Notes: generated by a model from the sequence alone, not told the origin. A stretch of DNA of 64,000 bases from Candidatus Limnocylindrales bacterium (GCA_035626395.1 DASPNR010000002.1:569813-633812), one strand, 5' to 3'; shown: positions 53,101 to 61,828, numbered from the stretch's first letter. Translations and numbers: made by a program.

Positions 53101-53638
53101 AGGCCGCGTCGAGCTCCTTCGCTTGCAGCACCACGCGCATGCCGCGCCCGCCGCCGCCGGCCGCCGCCTTGAGCACCACCGCAGCGCCGGAAGGCAGCGC
53201 GGCGAAGAACGCATGCGCCTGCTCGAGCGTCGTCGGCTCGTCGGTGCCGCGCAGCACGGGCACGTCGCAGCGGCGCGCCAGCTGGCGCGCGCGCGTCTTG
53301 TCGCCGCACAGCTCGAGGGCATCGGCGCCGGGGCCGACGAAGGTGACGCCGGCATGCGCGCAGGCGCGGGCCAGGTCGGCGTTCTCGCTGAGGAAACCAT
53401 AGCCGGGGTGGAGCGCGTCGCAGCCGGTGCGGCGCGCGGCCTCCAGGATCTCGGCGATGTCGAGGTAGGCACGCGGCCCGCTGCCGCTGAGCGCATGGGC
53501 ATGATCGGCGCGCCGCACGTGCAGCGAGCGCGCGTCGTCCTGCGAATGGACGGCCACGGTCTCGATGCCGAGGTCGGCGGCAGAAGCCGCGATGCGAATG
53601 GCGATCTCGCCGCGGTTGGCGATGAGGAGTCGTTTCAT
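50147..53638 (-). CDS. Single-chain acyl-CoA carboxylase (biotin carboxylase + BCCP + carboxyltransferase)
   Basis: 1163 residues, start at 53638 (MKRLLIANRGEIAIRIA, standard biotin carboxylase opening; the open frame extends to 53755 without need). Biotin carboxylase 1-450: ATP-grasp loop KAAAGGGGRGMRVV, FIEANARLQVEHTVTEEVTG. Biotin carrier 555-625 with EAMKMEH (biotinyl Lys592). Carboxyltransferase about 660-1140, beta half (FAEFGGLVIAAQ; GGGRPGDTD) and alpha half (CDTPGIMVGPEIEKKA; GGSFHAPIFTVAWP). This is the layout of the long-chain acyl-CoA carboxylase (LCC) type, which carboxylates CoA esters to make malonyl-, methylmalonyl- or longer products. An Ala/Arg-rich linker (470-550) precedes the carrier. 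Confidence 0.92.
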   Translation of the reverse strand: MKRLLIANRGEIAIRIAASAADLGIETVAVHSQDDARSLHVRRADHAHALSGSGPRAYLDIAEILEAARRTGCDALHPGYGFLSENADLARACAHAGVTFVGPGADALELCGDKTRARQLARRCDVPVLRGTDEPTTLEQAHAFFAALPSGAAVVLKAAAGGGGRGMRVVLQAKELDAAFERCRSEAAAAFGRADLYIEQLLPCARHVEVQVVADAAGNVVHLGERECSLQRRHQKLIEVAPSPTLSGATRDCITSAACRMAREAGYRSLGTFEFLLDEEEAFYFIEANARLQVEHTVTEEVTGLDLVALQLRIASGATLGDLALVASPPVRGVALQARVNMETVAADGSIRPTGGTLTAFEPPAGPGVRVDTFGYSGYTTSPAFDSLLAKVVVHAADYAAAVAKAQRALAAFRIEGVATNIAFLHSLLDDEDVAASRVHTRLVEDRVSNLLDRAQTPQPQLYFASADACEHREASTAERKDAASAGASATGQGEAWVAGGAETASVARAGRAGARVDRIDPLAVVRHGKQPGQAAAMPTPQAQRARRAEQEAPPGTATVRAPMQGTVVGIDVGEGDGVAPGAPLLVMEAMKMEHVIGAPAGGTVRALAVAVGDTVFEGEPLLYLQEGDVAAAQTFESSSGDLDRIRPDLAEAVERHRFGLDEARPEAVERRRKTGQRTARENVDDLCDPGSFAEFGGLVIAAQRRRRELDDLIRRTPGDGMICGIGSINGDLFAPERSRAVVMSYDYTVLAGTQGLQNHRKKDRMFEIAYEQRLPVVILTEGGGGRPGDTDASGVAGLDCRAFQFFGRLSGLVPLVGINSGRCFAGNAALLGCCDVVIATANSSIGMGGPAMIEGGGLGVFHPDEVGPMSVQSANGVVDIAVADEAEGVAAAKKYLSYFQGPLPSWQSADQRLLRAAIPENRLRIYDVRSVIETLADTGSVLELRRGFGAGMVTALARIEGRPLGIIANNPSHLAGAIDPDGADKAARFMQLCDAHDVPILFLCDTPGIMVGPEIEKKAMVRHAARMFVVGASLSVPFFTIVLRKGYGLGAQAMAGGSFHAPIFTVAWPTGEFGGMGLEGAVKLGFQKELAAIEDPADRRRMFDDMVARMYEIGKAVSMASYFEIDDVIDPAESRRWILRALTAAPSPAPRVGKKRSCVDAW

Positions 53639-53711
53639 GGCCGTCGGCGTGATGGCCGCGGGTGCCGGTTGCGACGCGACCGAGTCGTGCGGTGCGGGAG
53701 GCCGCTCATAC

Positions 53712-56393
53712 CTACCAGCCCGGCCGCCAGAACCCGACGTCTTCGTAGGCGACATCGTCGAGAGCCGGCGAGGTGCGCGAGGTGGCGCCGCTGCCGATGC
53801 CGCCGAGCCCCGCCAGCTCGATCGCCACGCGCACCTGGAACTCGTCGGGATTGACCCGCTCGATGATGCCGACGCCGATCGACCAGCAGTCGCACGAGGA
53901 CGTGAACGTGATGCCGCCGGCCTTCTCGACGAAGCGCGTACTGATGAAGTCGTACCGGCCCTTCAGACCGATCGCGATGTTGCGCGTCAGGCCGAGGCGC
54001 GCGAGCAGCTCGCCGGATTCCAGGATGTCGGCTCCTTCGGGCGCCGTCGGCGCGGGATCGCTCGGGAGCTGGTCCTCGCGGACATAGCGATACGCTGCAG
54101 CCACGCGGGTGGACGGGCCGCGCAGAACGACGTTGGGGCCGCTCTCCCACGCCACCGACGCGTAGGCGCCTCGGACTTCGTTGGAGCCGAAGTTGTAGGA
54201 CGTCAACGTGCGAAGGGCGAAGCCGGGCAGCGGCTGAACGAACGCGGCGAGATCGACGTCGGAGAAGTGATCGTCGACGACTTCACGGGTGATGTTGTAG
54301 GCCTGGAGAAGCGAGATGCGCGCGAGCTCGAAGGGATTCTGGTCGTGGTTGCGGCCGCGCAGGAAGAAGCGCGAGTCCACGCCATAGGTGACGACATCAC
54401 GCCCGTCGATCGAATCGAGGCGGTCGAACAGCGGCAGGTCGCCGAACTCGTCGGTGGAGTTGAGGTAGCGGACGCCGGCGAACGGCTCGATCGAATTGTA
54501 GAGGTCCTTCCAGCGCTCGCTGTCGAGCGCGTAGGGCCGCGCCAGCTTGGTGCGCACATCCAAGCCGCCTTCGATCAGGCCGCGCGCGGGGAACTCGTCG
54601 AAACGGGCGATCGGAATGCCGTTGGGATCGAGCTCGTCCTGCTCGTCGAGGTGGTAGGCGCTGGCCCGTCCGTTCAACCACGCCCTGGACAGGACCACGT
54701 CCCGGGTCAGAAGCGGAAGTCCCACGGAGGTGGCGACGTCGAGGCGCTGCCCGTCGGTGCTGCGCTCGCGCAGGAACGTGGCGACGCTCGAGTCGATGCC
54801 GAAGATCACCGGGCCGACGCTGCCGTCGTGCTGCAGCCAGGCGGTGGCGGGCTTGTGGAGCGTCAGGTCGTTGGATTCGAACCCTGGCGCATGCAACCCC
54901 GCCTCATCCCGCCATGGCGACTCGGTCCCGAGCGCCTGATAGCCGACGGACTGAAGGCCTCCGCTGGTAAATCCATTCCACGCATCCACGCCGATACGAG
55001 AAGTCGTATAGCGCCGTGACTTGCGCAGCTCGCTGTTGTGGCCGTTGCCGCCGAACGTGTCGATCTCACGAAGAACCAGATCGTCGCTGACCGCCTGGAT
55101 GTCGGCGTACGCGGTCCACTGGCGTCCGAGCTCTCGGTGGAGCAGATCGATGGACCAGCGGTTGTCGGGAATGTGCGAGGAGAAGAAACGCGGGGAATCG
55201 ATTTCGGTGCTGTCGACGCACACGCCTTCATCGAATGGCCGCGCGTTGATGCAGTCGGCGTCGCTCTGACAGGACTTGCCGGGCGCGCGAGAGCAGAACT
55301 TCCCTCCCCCGCGCAACTCCTCGTTGTAATAGGCCACCTGCACCGAGCCGAAGCGGCGGCGCGAGGGGCGGTAGCGGTATTCGGCGTCCAGGCCCACGCG
55401 CGCCTCGGTCTCCAGGACGCCGGTGAACGTAAGGTCCTGCGATTTGTCGATGGCCCAGAAGTACGGTTCGGCCAGCACGAAGCCGCGGCGGCTGCTGTGT
55501 GCGATCTCGGGCGCAAGAAAGCCGCTCTGGCGCGTCTCCTTGGTGGGAAGGACGAGATACGGCACGTACAGGACCGGCGTTCCCTTGATCTCGAAGCGGC
55601 CGCTGCGCAGGCGCGCGTAGTCGTCGAGCTGCACGTCCAGGCTGCCGGCGCGAAGCTGCCAGTCGGGCTCGCTGTTCTCATCGAATCCGCAGGTGGTGAA
55701 ATAGCCGTCCTGGAGGCGGAAGCGCCGTCCCTCGAGCTTCTCGGCGCGGGCGCCGCCGAAGCGGCCCGACTCGCCGCGGATGCGCACGTCCACGTTCTCG
55801 AGCGTGCCCGTCTCCTGGTCCACGTCGAGCGCAACGCTGTCGGCCGTGGCGCGTACTTCACTGGAATCGTACTGGACGGCACCTGTGGCCGAGACCTTTC
55901 TCTCGTCCTGATCGACCGCAATCGTGCCGGCTTGGAGGCGGCTCGACTCCCACTGCACCTGCACATTGCCTTCGGCGCGGACCTTGTCGCCTTCCTCCTG
56001 TACCTCGAGACGATCGGCCTCGACGATGACGGGGCTCTTGCCGGTTGCAGCGGCGGCTTCGGCGGCCTCGGGCGCGACGATCTCGGGCGGCGGCGGCTCA
56101 TCGAAGGCCTGCGCGCATGGCTCGGTTCGACGGCGCCGCCGCTCGCGCTCGTCGCCGTCGTGCGAAGGCGCCTGCTCGCGCTCATCACGTTCCACGGACG
56201 GCGACGTAGTCGACGCAGGCATTTCGGACGTGCCCGGGGCCGGCTGCTGAACCTGCGCGCCGACGATGCCGGCCGCGAGCAGGAGCGCGATCGACGTCGA
56301 GAGAGCGCAACGGATCAGGCGCCGCCTTCGCAAAGGCGCAGGAGCACCTTCGTTGGCGTCAGTCGGACAGGTCCTGCTCGAGGAGGGAGCCAC
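53712..56393 (-). CDS. lptD: LPS-assembly outer-membrane protein LptD
   Basis: Up to 893 residues. After the signal peptide (LSTSIALLLAAGIVGAQ) and an acidic/Arg-rich linker comes an LptA/OstA-type jellyroll at about 120-240 (VIVEADRLEVQEEGDKVRAEG). The LptD beta-barrel runs to the C-terminus (YVPYLVLPTKETRQSGFLAPE; YNITREVVDDHF; SSCDCWSIGVGI). It inserts lipopolysaccharide into the outer leaflet. Residues 367-392 hold an extra four-Cys loop. Start uncertain: the GTG at 56393 overlaps folC by 35 bp and gives a long leader; TTG at 56330 would give a standard signal peptide. Confidence 0.92.
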   Translation of the reverse strand: MAPSSSRTCPTDANEGAPAPLRRRRLIRCALSTSIALLLAAGIVGAQVQQPAPGTSEMPASTTSPSVERDEREQAPSHDGDERERRRRRTEPCAQAFDEPPPPEIVAPEAAEAAAATGKSPVIVEADRLEVQEEGDKVRAEGNVQVQWESSRLQAGTIAVDQDERKVSATGAVQYDSSEVRATADSVALDVDQETGTLENVDVRIRGESGRFGGARAEKLEGRRFRLQDGYFTTCGFDENSEPDWQLRAGSLDVQLDDYARLRSGRFEIKGTPVLYVPYLVLPTKETRQSGFLAPEIAHSSRRGFVLAEPYFWAIDKSQDLTFTGVLETEARVGLDAEYRYRPSRRRFGSVQVAYYNEELRGGGKFCSRAPGKSCQSDADCINARPFDEGVCVDSTEIDSPRFFSSHIPDNRWSIDLLHRELGRQWTAYADIQAVSDDLVLREIDTFGGNGHNSELRKSRRYTTSRIGVDAWNGFTSGGLQSVGYQALGTESPWRDEAGLHAPGFESNDLTLHKPATAWLQHDGSVGPVIFGIDSSVATFLRERSTDGQRLDVATSVGLPLLTRDVVLSRAWLNGRASAYHLDEQDELDPNGIPIARFDEFPARGLIEGGLDVRTKLARPYALDSERWKDLYNSIEPFAGVRYLNSTDEFGDLPLFDRLDSIDGRDVVTYGVDSRFFLRGRNHDQNPFELARISLLQAYNITREVVDDHFSDVDLAAFVQPLPGFALRTLTSYNFGSNEVRGAYASVAWESGPNVVLRGPSTRVAAAYRYVREDQLPSDPAPTAPEGADILESGELLARLGLTRNIAIGLKGRYDFISTRFVEKAGGITFTSSCDCWSIGVGIIERVNPDEFQVRVAIELAGLGGIGSGATSRTSPALDDVAYEDVGFWRPGW

Positions 56394-57618
56394 CGGCGCT
56401 TCTGTATAGGTGCCCTAGGAGAAAGATGGAACCGGCGATGACCACCGAGCCGTGGCCTGCGGACAGCTGTCGCGCCAGCGCCAGGCCTTCCTCCGGCGAG
56501 GCAGCGACGCGTGCCTGCGGCCAGGCCTCGAGAAACCGCCGCGGCGCCTCGGCGCGCGCCATCGAGAGCGGCACGAACACGGCGTCGTCGAAGCACGGCC
56601 GCAGCGCCGCCAGCATCGCGCGCCAGTCCTTGTCCGCCATGGCCGCAAAGACGAGCGTGCGCGGGCGCGCGATCCGTGTTTCCTCGAGCGCCGCCGCCAG
56701 GGCCGACGCAGACTCCGGATTGTGCGCGGCATCCAGCACCACCACCGGCGCGCCCTCGATGAGCTCGAGGCGGCCCGGCCAGCGCGCCTCGACGATCGCG
56801 CGATCGCGCTGCGACGGCTCGACCGGAAAGCGCTCGCCGAGCTGCTCGACCACCGTTGCCGCCACCGCGGCATTGCGCCGCTGATGCGTGCCCGGCAGGC
56901 GTGCCGTTCCGTCGAGCTGCGCCTGCACCATCGGAGCGAAATCGCCGAAGTCGCGGCCGTAGGCGAGCCAGCGCGCGGACGTTTCCTCCACGCGTGCGGC
57001 CACGACCTTCTCGGCCTCGCACGGCAGCGCGCCGGTGACCAGCACGGAGCCCGGCTTCACTATCCCGGCCTTCTCGAACGCGATGCTGGCGATGGTGTCG
57101 CCGAGGTACTCGGCGTGGTCGATGTCCACCGAGGTGATGGCGCAGACCTGCCCGTAGGCGACGTTGGTCGCGTCGAGCCGGCCGCCGAGACCTGCCTCGA
57201 TGACGGCGACGGCCACACCGCGCTCGCGCATCGCGTGCAATGCGGCCAGCGTCACGATCTCGAAAAACGTCAGCTCCTGGCGCGCGGCTTCCATGGCAGT
57301 GCGAACGGCGGAGATCGACGCCACCACCTCGCGGCGCGACGCCGGAACGCCGGCCATGCGGATGCGCTCGCGGAACGAAACCAGGTGCGGCGACGTGTAC
57401 AGGCCCGTGCGATGACCGCCGGCGCGCAGCGCCGCCTCGATCATCGCCGCGGTCGAGCCCTTGCCGTTGGTCCCGGCGATGTGCACGCACGTGAACGCGC
57501 GCTCGGGATGGCCGAGGCGATCGAGCACCGGATCGAGGCGAGCAAGGCGGAAGTCCATCCCGCGCTTGGCCTCGAGATGATAGAGCCAGTCGAGCGTCTC
57601 TTCGTAGGTTGCCGTCAC
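56359..57618 (-). CDS. folC: Folylpolyglutamate synthase/dihydrofolate synthase FolC
   Basis: 419 residues from a GTG at 57618. Mur-ligase fold: EETLDWLYHLEAKRGMDF opening, P-loop HIAGTNGKGSTAAMIEAAL, YTSPHLVSFRERI, VIEAGLGGRLDATN, TSVDIDHAEYLGDT, and a C-terminal domain with VVVLDAAHNPESASAL. It adds glutamate to (dihydro)folate. It follows trpA with a 47-bp gap and overlaps lptD; a trpA-(accD)-folC order is common, here without accD. Confidence 0.95.
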   Translation of the reverse strand: MTATYEETLDWLYHLEAKRGMDFRLARLDPVLDRLGHPERAFTCVHIAGTNGKGSTAAMIEAALRAGGHRTGLYTSPHLVSFRERIRMAGVPASRREVVASISAVRTAMEAARQELTFFEIVTLAALHAMRERGVAVAVIEAGLGGRLDATNVAYGQVCAITSVDIDHAEYLGDTIASIAFEKAGIVKPGSVLVTGALPCEAEKVVAARVEETSARWLAYGRDFGDFAPMVQAQLDGTARLPGTHQRRNAAVAATVVEQLGERFPVEPSQRDRAIVEARWPGRLELIEGAPVVVLDAAHNPESASALAAALEETRIARPRTLVFAAMADKDWRAMLAALRPCFDDAVFVPLSMARAEAPRRFLEAWPQARVAASPEEGLALARQLSAGHGSVVIAGSIFLLGHLYRSAGGSLLEQDLSD

Positions 57619-57665
57619 TGGCTGTCGCCGTTTGCGATGCCGCTGCTGGCGGGGGAGCTGCCGGC

Positions 57666-58478
57666 TCAGGCGCTGCGGCGCACGCCGTCGATGCCGGCCC
57701 GCAGCGAGCCGACGAACTCTCGCGCCGCTGCCGGCCCCTCCCTGCCGCCCTCGTACACCCGGCGTACCAGCGCGGAGCCGACGATGACGAGGTCGGCGTA
57801 CGCCGCGACCGACGCCGCCTGCTCGGGCGTAGAGATTCCGAAGCCGACGCCGACGGGAAGACTGGTGATGGCACGCGCCTGACGCACCAGGTCCTGGACG
57901 CCGTCGGAAGGCACCGATGCGCGCGCGCCGGTGACGCCGAGGACCGAGACCATGTAGACGAACCCGCTGGCGTACTGCGCGACCGCGCGCATGCGCTCCT
58001 CGGTGCTGGTCGGTGCGAGCAGGAAGATGCGGTCGAGGCCGTGCCTGCGACACGCGGTCGCCAGCGGCCCGGCCTCCTCGGGCGGAAGATCGGTGCACAG
58101 GATGCCGTCGGCGCCGGCGGCCACGGCGTCGCGTGCGATGGCTTCGTCGCCGTAGCGGAAGAACGGATTGCAGTATCCGAACAGGACCAGCGGGACGTCG
58201 GTGCGCTGGCGCAGCCACGTGACCATTTCCAGAATCCGCGGAAGGGAAGAACCGGCGGCGAGCGCGCGCTGGCTCGATTCCTGGATCACGGGCCCGTCGG
58301 CGATGGGATCGGAGAACGGCACGCCCAGCTCGAGGATGTCTGCGCCGGCTTCGGCCACCGCCATGATGGCGTCGCGGCTGGTCTGCAGATCGGGATCGCC
58401 GACGGTAAGGAACGGCACCAGAGCGGCGCGTCCTTCCTGGCGAAGGCGCGACAGCGTATCGGCAATGCGGCTCGGCAC
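57666..58478 (-). CDS. trpA: Tryptophan synthase alpha subunit
   Basis: 270 residues from a GTG at 58478. TIM barrel with LVPFLTVGDPDLQTS, catalytic Glu50 and Asp61 (LELGVPFSDPIADGP), PLVLFGYCNP, DGILCTDLPPEEA and VGFGISTPEQA. It splits indole-3-glycerol phosphate and passes indole to TrpB. In this genome it is about 3.3 kb from trpB, separated by two unrelated genes. It sits 80 bp after the Cys-rich secreted protein gene. Confidence 0.97.
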   Translation of the reverse strand: MPSRIADTLSRLRQEGRAALVPFLTVGDPDLQTSRDAIMAVAEAGADILELGVPFSDPIADGPVIQESSQRALAAGSSLPRILEMVTWLRQRTDVPLVLFGYCNPFFRYGDEAIARDAVAAGADGILCTDLPPEEAGPLATACRRHGLDRIFLLAPTSTEERMRAVAQYASGFVYMVSVLGVTGARASVPSDGVQDLVRQARAITSLPVGVGFGISTPEQAASVAAYADLVIVGSALVRRVYEGGREGPAAAREFVGSLRAGIDGVRRSA

Positions 58479-58558
58479 GAGCGGCGTCTTAGCGGGATCT
58501 GCCGGCGAACGACAATCACCGCCGCCTTGCCGGCACGTGCCGAGCCTGTTCGCGATCG

Positions 58559-59524
58559 TTACGGCGTACAGCCACCGCTGCCGTTGCACACCGAGGTGCC
58601 GACACACTCGGCGTCCGGATCGGCGCCCATCGGAATGAACGAGCACTGGCCGTCGAAGCCGCCGGTCTTGGCTGCCGAGCAGGCCTGGCAGGTGGAGGCG
58701 CAGGCGCTGTTGCAGCAGACGCCGTCGACGCACTGGAAGCTGGAGCACTGCGAGTTGCTGCTGCACGCCGTGCCGTCCGGGAGCAGGCAGACATTGCCTT
58801 CGTCCACAAAGCCGTCGCAATCGTTGTCCAGGGAGTCGCAGATCTCGGCGGACGGTCCCTGGTTCTGGATGCACTGCAGCGAGCCGGCGCAGGTCGTGGT
58901 GCCGGCCGAGCAGACGCCCGGCATGCCCGTCGAGCAGGCGGCGCCGCCGCCCGGATTGCCTTCATCTGCCTGGCCGTTGCAGTTGTCGTCCTGGTTGTTG
59001 CAGGACTCGGTGGCGGCCGGATTGATCGCCGGGTCCCCGTCGTCGCAGTCGACGTTGGAGCAGTACGAGTCCATGTCGGCGTCGACGCATGGCTGCGTCG
59101 TGCTGGTCGTGGAGACGAGGGGCGACGCCACCGGCGCGCAGAGCAGGCCCGTCGCCTTCACCTGGACGCTGTGCACGCCGAACTGATCGGTGAGGGTCGC
59201 CGCAGGCTGGAACTTCGGGCAGCGCGTCTTGTAGCAGAGGAACTTCTGCAGCGGCACGCCATCGGGAGCTCCCGGGGGAGCCGGGTTGACGTTGTCCTTG
59301 GACACGTCCACGCACAGCAGTTTTGCCGGCACCGTGATGGAGCAGCCGGGAGTGAGGCTGTCGAAGGCGGGGTCGTTGGAGTCGAGGTCGGCCGTGTAGA
59401 TCGCCTTGGCCGACGAGTCCTTGATCTTGAAGCACTGCAGGTGGTCGAACGGCGCGGCATCGGCGGTCGCGGCAAGCACGAACATGGCAATGGCGGGCGA
59501 CAGCGTGGGCAGCAGACGAAGCAT
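58559..59524 (-). CDS. Secreted Cys-rich protein with MopE-like metal-binding motifs
   Basis: 321 residues. ATG 59524 behind a strong GGAGGAGG site. Signal peptide cleaved after TADA. Residues 24-125 form an unrecognised domain (FDHLQCFKIKDSSAKAIY; CYKTRCPKF). Residues about 140-185 carry the repeat motif of MopE-type proteins (CDDGDPAINPAATESCNN, then DDNCNGQADEG), repeated once (ICDSLDNDCDGFVDEGN); the Asp spacing suggests calcium. The C-terminus is Cys-rich (SSNSQCSSFQCVDGVCCN). Twenty-odd Cys imply a disulfide-rich surface or secreted protein. Lies between the trp genes, after a histidine kinase. Partner and role unknown. Confidence 0.8.
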   Translation of the reverse strand: MLRLLPTLSPAIAMFVLAATADAAPFDHLQCFKIKDSSAKAIYTADLDSNDPAFDSLTPGCSITVPAKLLCVDVSKDNVNPAPPGAPDGVPLQKFLCYKTRCPKFQPAATLTDQFGVHSVQVKATGLLCAPVASPLVSTTSTTQPCVDADMDSYCSNVDCDDGDPAINPAATESCNNQDDNCNGQADEGNPGGGAACSTGMPGVCSAGTTTCAGSLQCIQNQGPSAEICDSLDNDCDGFVDEGNVCLLPDGTACSSNSQCSSFQCVDGVCCNSACASTCQACSAAKTGGFDGQCSFIPMGADPDAECVGTSVCNGSGGCTP

Positions 59525-59756
59525 GAGAGTCCTCCTCCGGGAAGATGCGACGGAAGCGCTCAGCACGGTATAGCGCAGCGCGACGCTGTACCAGAATTCA
59601 GCAGCAGGTTTGTTTCGCCAGCCGTCGACGAGAGCTGCCGCGAGGGAGAGGAGCCGCTCGGCCGCCGCTTGCAACGCCAGCGCACGAACGCCTCTGCGGC
59701 GGTGGGTGCGGCCGCCCCGTCCGCGGGTCCTGCTCCGCCGGCGTGAGGGGCGCCGC

Positions 59757-61637
59757 TCAGGCTGCCGACAAGCGCGGGATCGGCTGATCGGGCTGCGTCG
59801 TAGCCGGACCGTCGCCGACGGTGAAGAAGAAGCTCGAGCCCTTTCCGACCGCCGCCAGCGCCCAGATCCGCCCGCCGTGCCGGCGCACGATCCGTTCGAC
59901 CGTGGCGAGCCCGATGCCGCTGCCCTCGAACTCGTCGGCTCGATGGAAACGCTCGAAGGGACGGAACAGCTTGGCGGCCTGCGAGGAGTCGAAGCCGACG
60001 CCGTTGTCGCGAACGAAGAACGCGCCGCTTTCGCAGCCAACCTCGATGCAGGCGTGCGCGGAATTGCGCGTGAACTTCCAGGCATTGGCCAGAAGGTTCT
60101 GCAGCAGGATGCGAATCATGCCCGGGTCGCCCCGCAGTGCCATGCCGGGCTGGATGCGGATCTCGACGGCGCGACCGGGATCGCCGTGGGAAAGATCATC
60201 GATGACGGTGCGCGCCAGCGAGCTGAGATCGATGTGCTGATCGTGGCGCGGCGCGCGCGTCAGGCGGGCGAGGGACAGCAGATCGTCGATCATCGAGGCC
60301 ATGCGAACCGAGGACGCACGGATGCGCTCGAGGCGCTCGAGGTTGGTTGCGTCCAGCTGATCGCGCGCCTCTTCCAGAACGAGCTCGCTGTAGCCGGCCA
60401 TCGCGCGCAGCGGCGAGCGAAGGTCGTGCGACACCGAGTAGCTGAATGTCTCCAACTCCGCCACGGCCCGCTGCAGAGCGGCGGTGCGGTCCTCGACGCG
60501 CTGCTCGAGGTCCGCATTGAGCTTGCGGATCTCCTGCTCGGCCCTGCGGATCTCGGTGATGTCGAGCGTAGCTCCCGTCATACGCACGATGCGACCGCTG
60601 TCGTCGGTGTCCGTGCGGGCCACGGCTCGCACGATCTGCTCGCGGCCCTCGAGATCCACCTGACGGTATTCCTCCGTGATCTCGCGCTTGCCGCCGGCGG
60701 CGATCAGACCGGCCAGCGTCGTTGCCACGCGCTCGCGATCGTCGGGGTGCACGAACTTCATCGATTCATCCAGGGAGAAGCTCGGAACGCCGCCGGCGCC
60801 CGGCACCGGATTGTCGCTCAGCCACAGCTTGCCGGTGGTGACGTCGAGGTCCCAGGTGACGACGCCAGCCACGCGCTGTGCCTCTTCGAGACGTGCACGG
60901 CTCGTGTGAAGCTCCATCTCGGTGCGGCGGCGCTCGGTGATGTCATGCAGGACGGTCAGCATCAGGGGCTTGCTGCGCTCGTCGAGCGTGTAGCCGACGA
61001 CTTCGACGAGACAGGTCGTGCCGTCGGGGCGATGGATCGTATACTCGACGGTGCCAGGGTCTTCGCCGCGTTCCATCTTGGCGAGATTTGCGGCGGCGCG
61101 CGCCATGCCGTCCTCGTCGAGAATCTTCAGCTCGAAGAGATGACGACCTTCGGCCGACTCGGCAGTGACGCCTGCGATCTGGCAGGCCGCCTTGTTCATA
61201 CGCACGAGCGTGCCGTCGAGGCCGACGATGATGTAGCCATTGGGCGCGAATTCGAAGACCCGGCGCCACAGCTCTTCGGCCTCGCGACGCGCCCGCCGAT
61301 CCTGCTCGGCCGCTTTACGTTCGCGGCGGGCGCGAGCCCAGAGCTGCCGCATCGTCACGACGCCGCCCAGCGACAGCATCGCGACCAGCAGGCCGAAGAA
61401 TTCACCCAGAACATATCCCCAGCCCGCAGCCACATCGGGCGGCTCCGCGTACAGCGTCACGAGCTTTCGCACCGACATCAGTGCGAGGGACGCAGCCACC
61501 AGCCGCCAGGCGAGACCGGCACGGCCGCTGCCAGGGGCGCGCCAAGCCAGCACCGTCGCCGCAACGAGGAAGAACAGGGAAAGGAAACTAAAGAACCAAG
61601 CCACGCCGCCCCCCGGAAAACCGGCGAGCCTTACCAC
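59757..61637 (-). CDS. Membrane PAS-domain histidine kinase
   Basis: 626 residues from GTG 61637; GTG 61604, with a G-run upstream, would start just before the first helix and may be the true start. Two to three helices lie within residues 12-95. The first PAS domain is at about 120-235 (FAPNGYIIVGLDGTLVRMN) and the second at about 250-370 (THVHPDDRERV-like FVHPDDRERVATTL). A coiled coil leads to HisKA with FSYSVSHDLRSPLRAMAGYS. HATPase has LLANAWKFTR, VRDNGVGFD and a bacteriophytochrome-like FRPFERFHRADEFEGSGIGLA. No response regulator is next to it. It lies inside the trp gene run. Signal unknown. Confidence 0.9.
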   Translation of the reverse strand: MVRLAGFPGGGVAWFFSFLSLFFLVAATVLAWRAPGSGRAGLAWRLVAASLALMSVRKLVTLYAEPPDVAAGWGYVLGEFFGLLVAMLSLGGVVTMRQLWARARRERKAAEQDRRARREAEELWRRVFEFAPNGYIIVGLDGTLVRMNKAACQIAGVTAESAEGRHLFELKILDEDGMARAAANLAKMERGEDPGTVEYTIHRPDGTTCLVEVVGYTLDERSKPLMLTVLHDITERRRTEMELHTSRARLEEAQRVAGVVTWDLDVTTGKLWLSDNPVPGAGGVPSFSLDESMKFVHPDDRERVATTLAGLIAAGGKREITEEYRQVDLEGREQIVRAVARTDTDDSGRIVRMTGATLDITEIRRAEQEIRKLNADLEQRVEDRTAALQRAVAELETFSYSVSHDLRSPLRAMAGYSELVLEEARDQLDATNLERLERIRASSVRMASMIDDLLSLARLTRAPRHDQHIDLSSLARTVIDDLSHGDPGRAVEIRIQPGMALRGDPGMIRILLQNLLANAWKFTRNSAHACIEVGCESGAFFVRDNGVGFDSSQAAKLFRPFERFHRADEFEGSGIGLATVERIVRRHGGRIWALAAVGKGSSFFFTVGDGPATTQPDQPIPRLSAA

Positions 61638-61734
61638 GGCGGCCGCACCGCATGGAAGGGGCGAAATAGCGAAAGTTGCGCGGCGGCGCTCGATTTCAAG
61701 CGATGCCGTGGCAGCGCCGGAGCATGACCGGCGG

Positions 61735-61828
61735 CGGCTGCAGGATGCCTACATCTTGACCCCGAGATACTCGGCCACCGCCGGCTGCAGGATGCCTACA
61801 GCTTGACCCCGAGATACTCGGCCACCGC
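61735..61828. repeat. 47-bp tandem duplication at the 3' end of trpB
   Basis: Copies 61735-61781 and 61782-61828 agree at 46 of 47 positions (T/G difference at 61754 and 61801). The right copy contains the last codons and stop of trpB; the left copy repeats them downstream of the stop. Since 47 is not a multiple of three, the copies are out of frame with each other. Confidence 0.95.
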
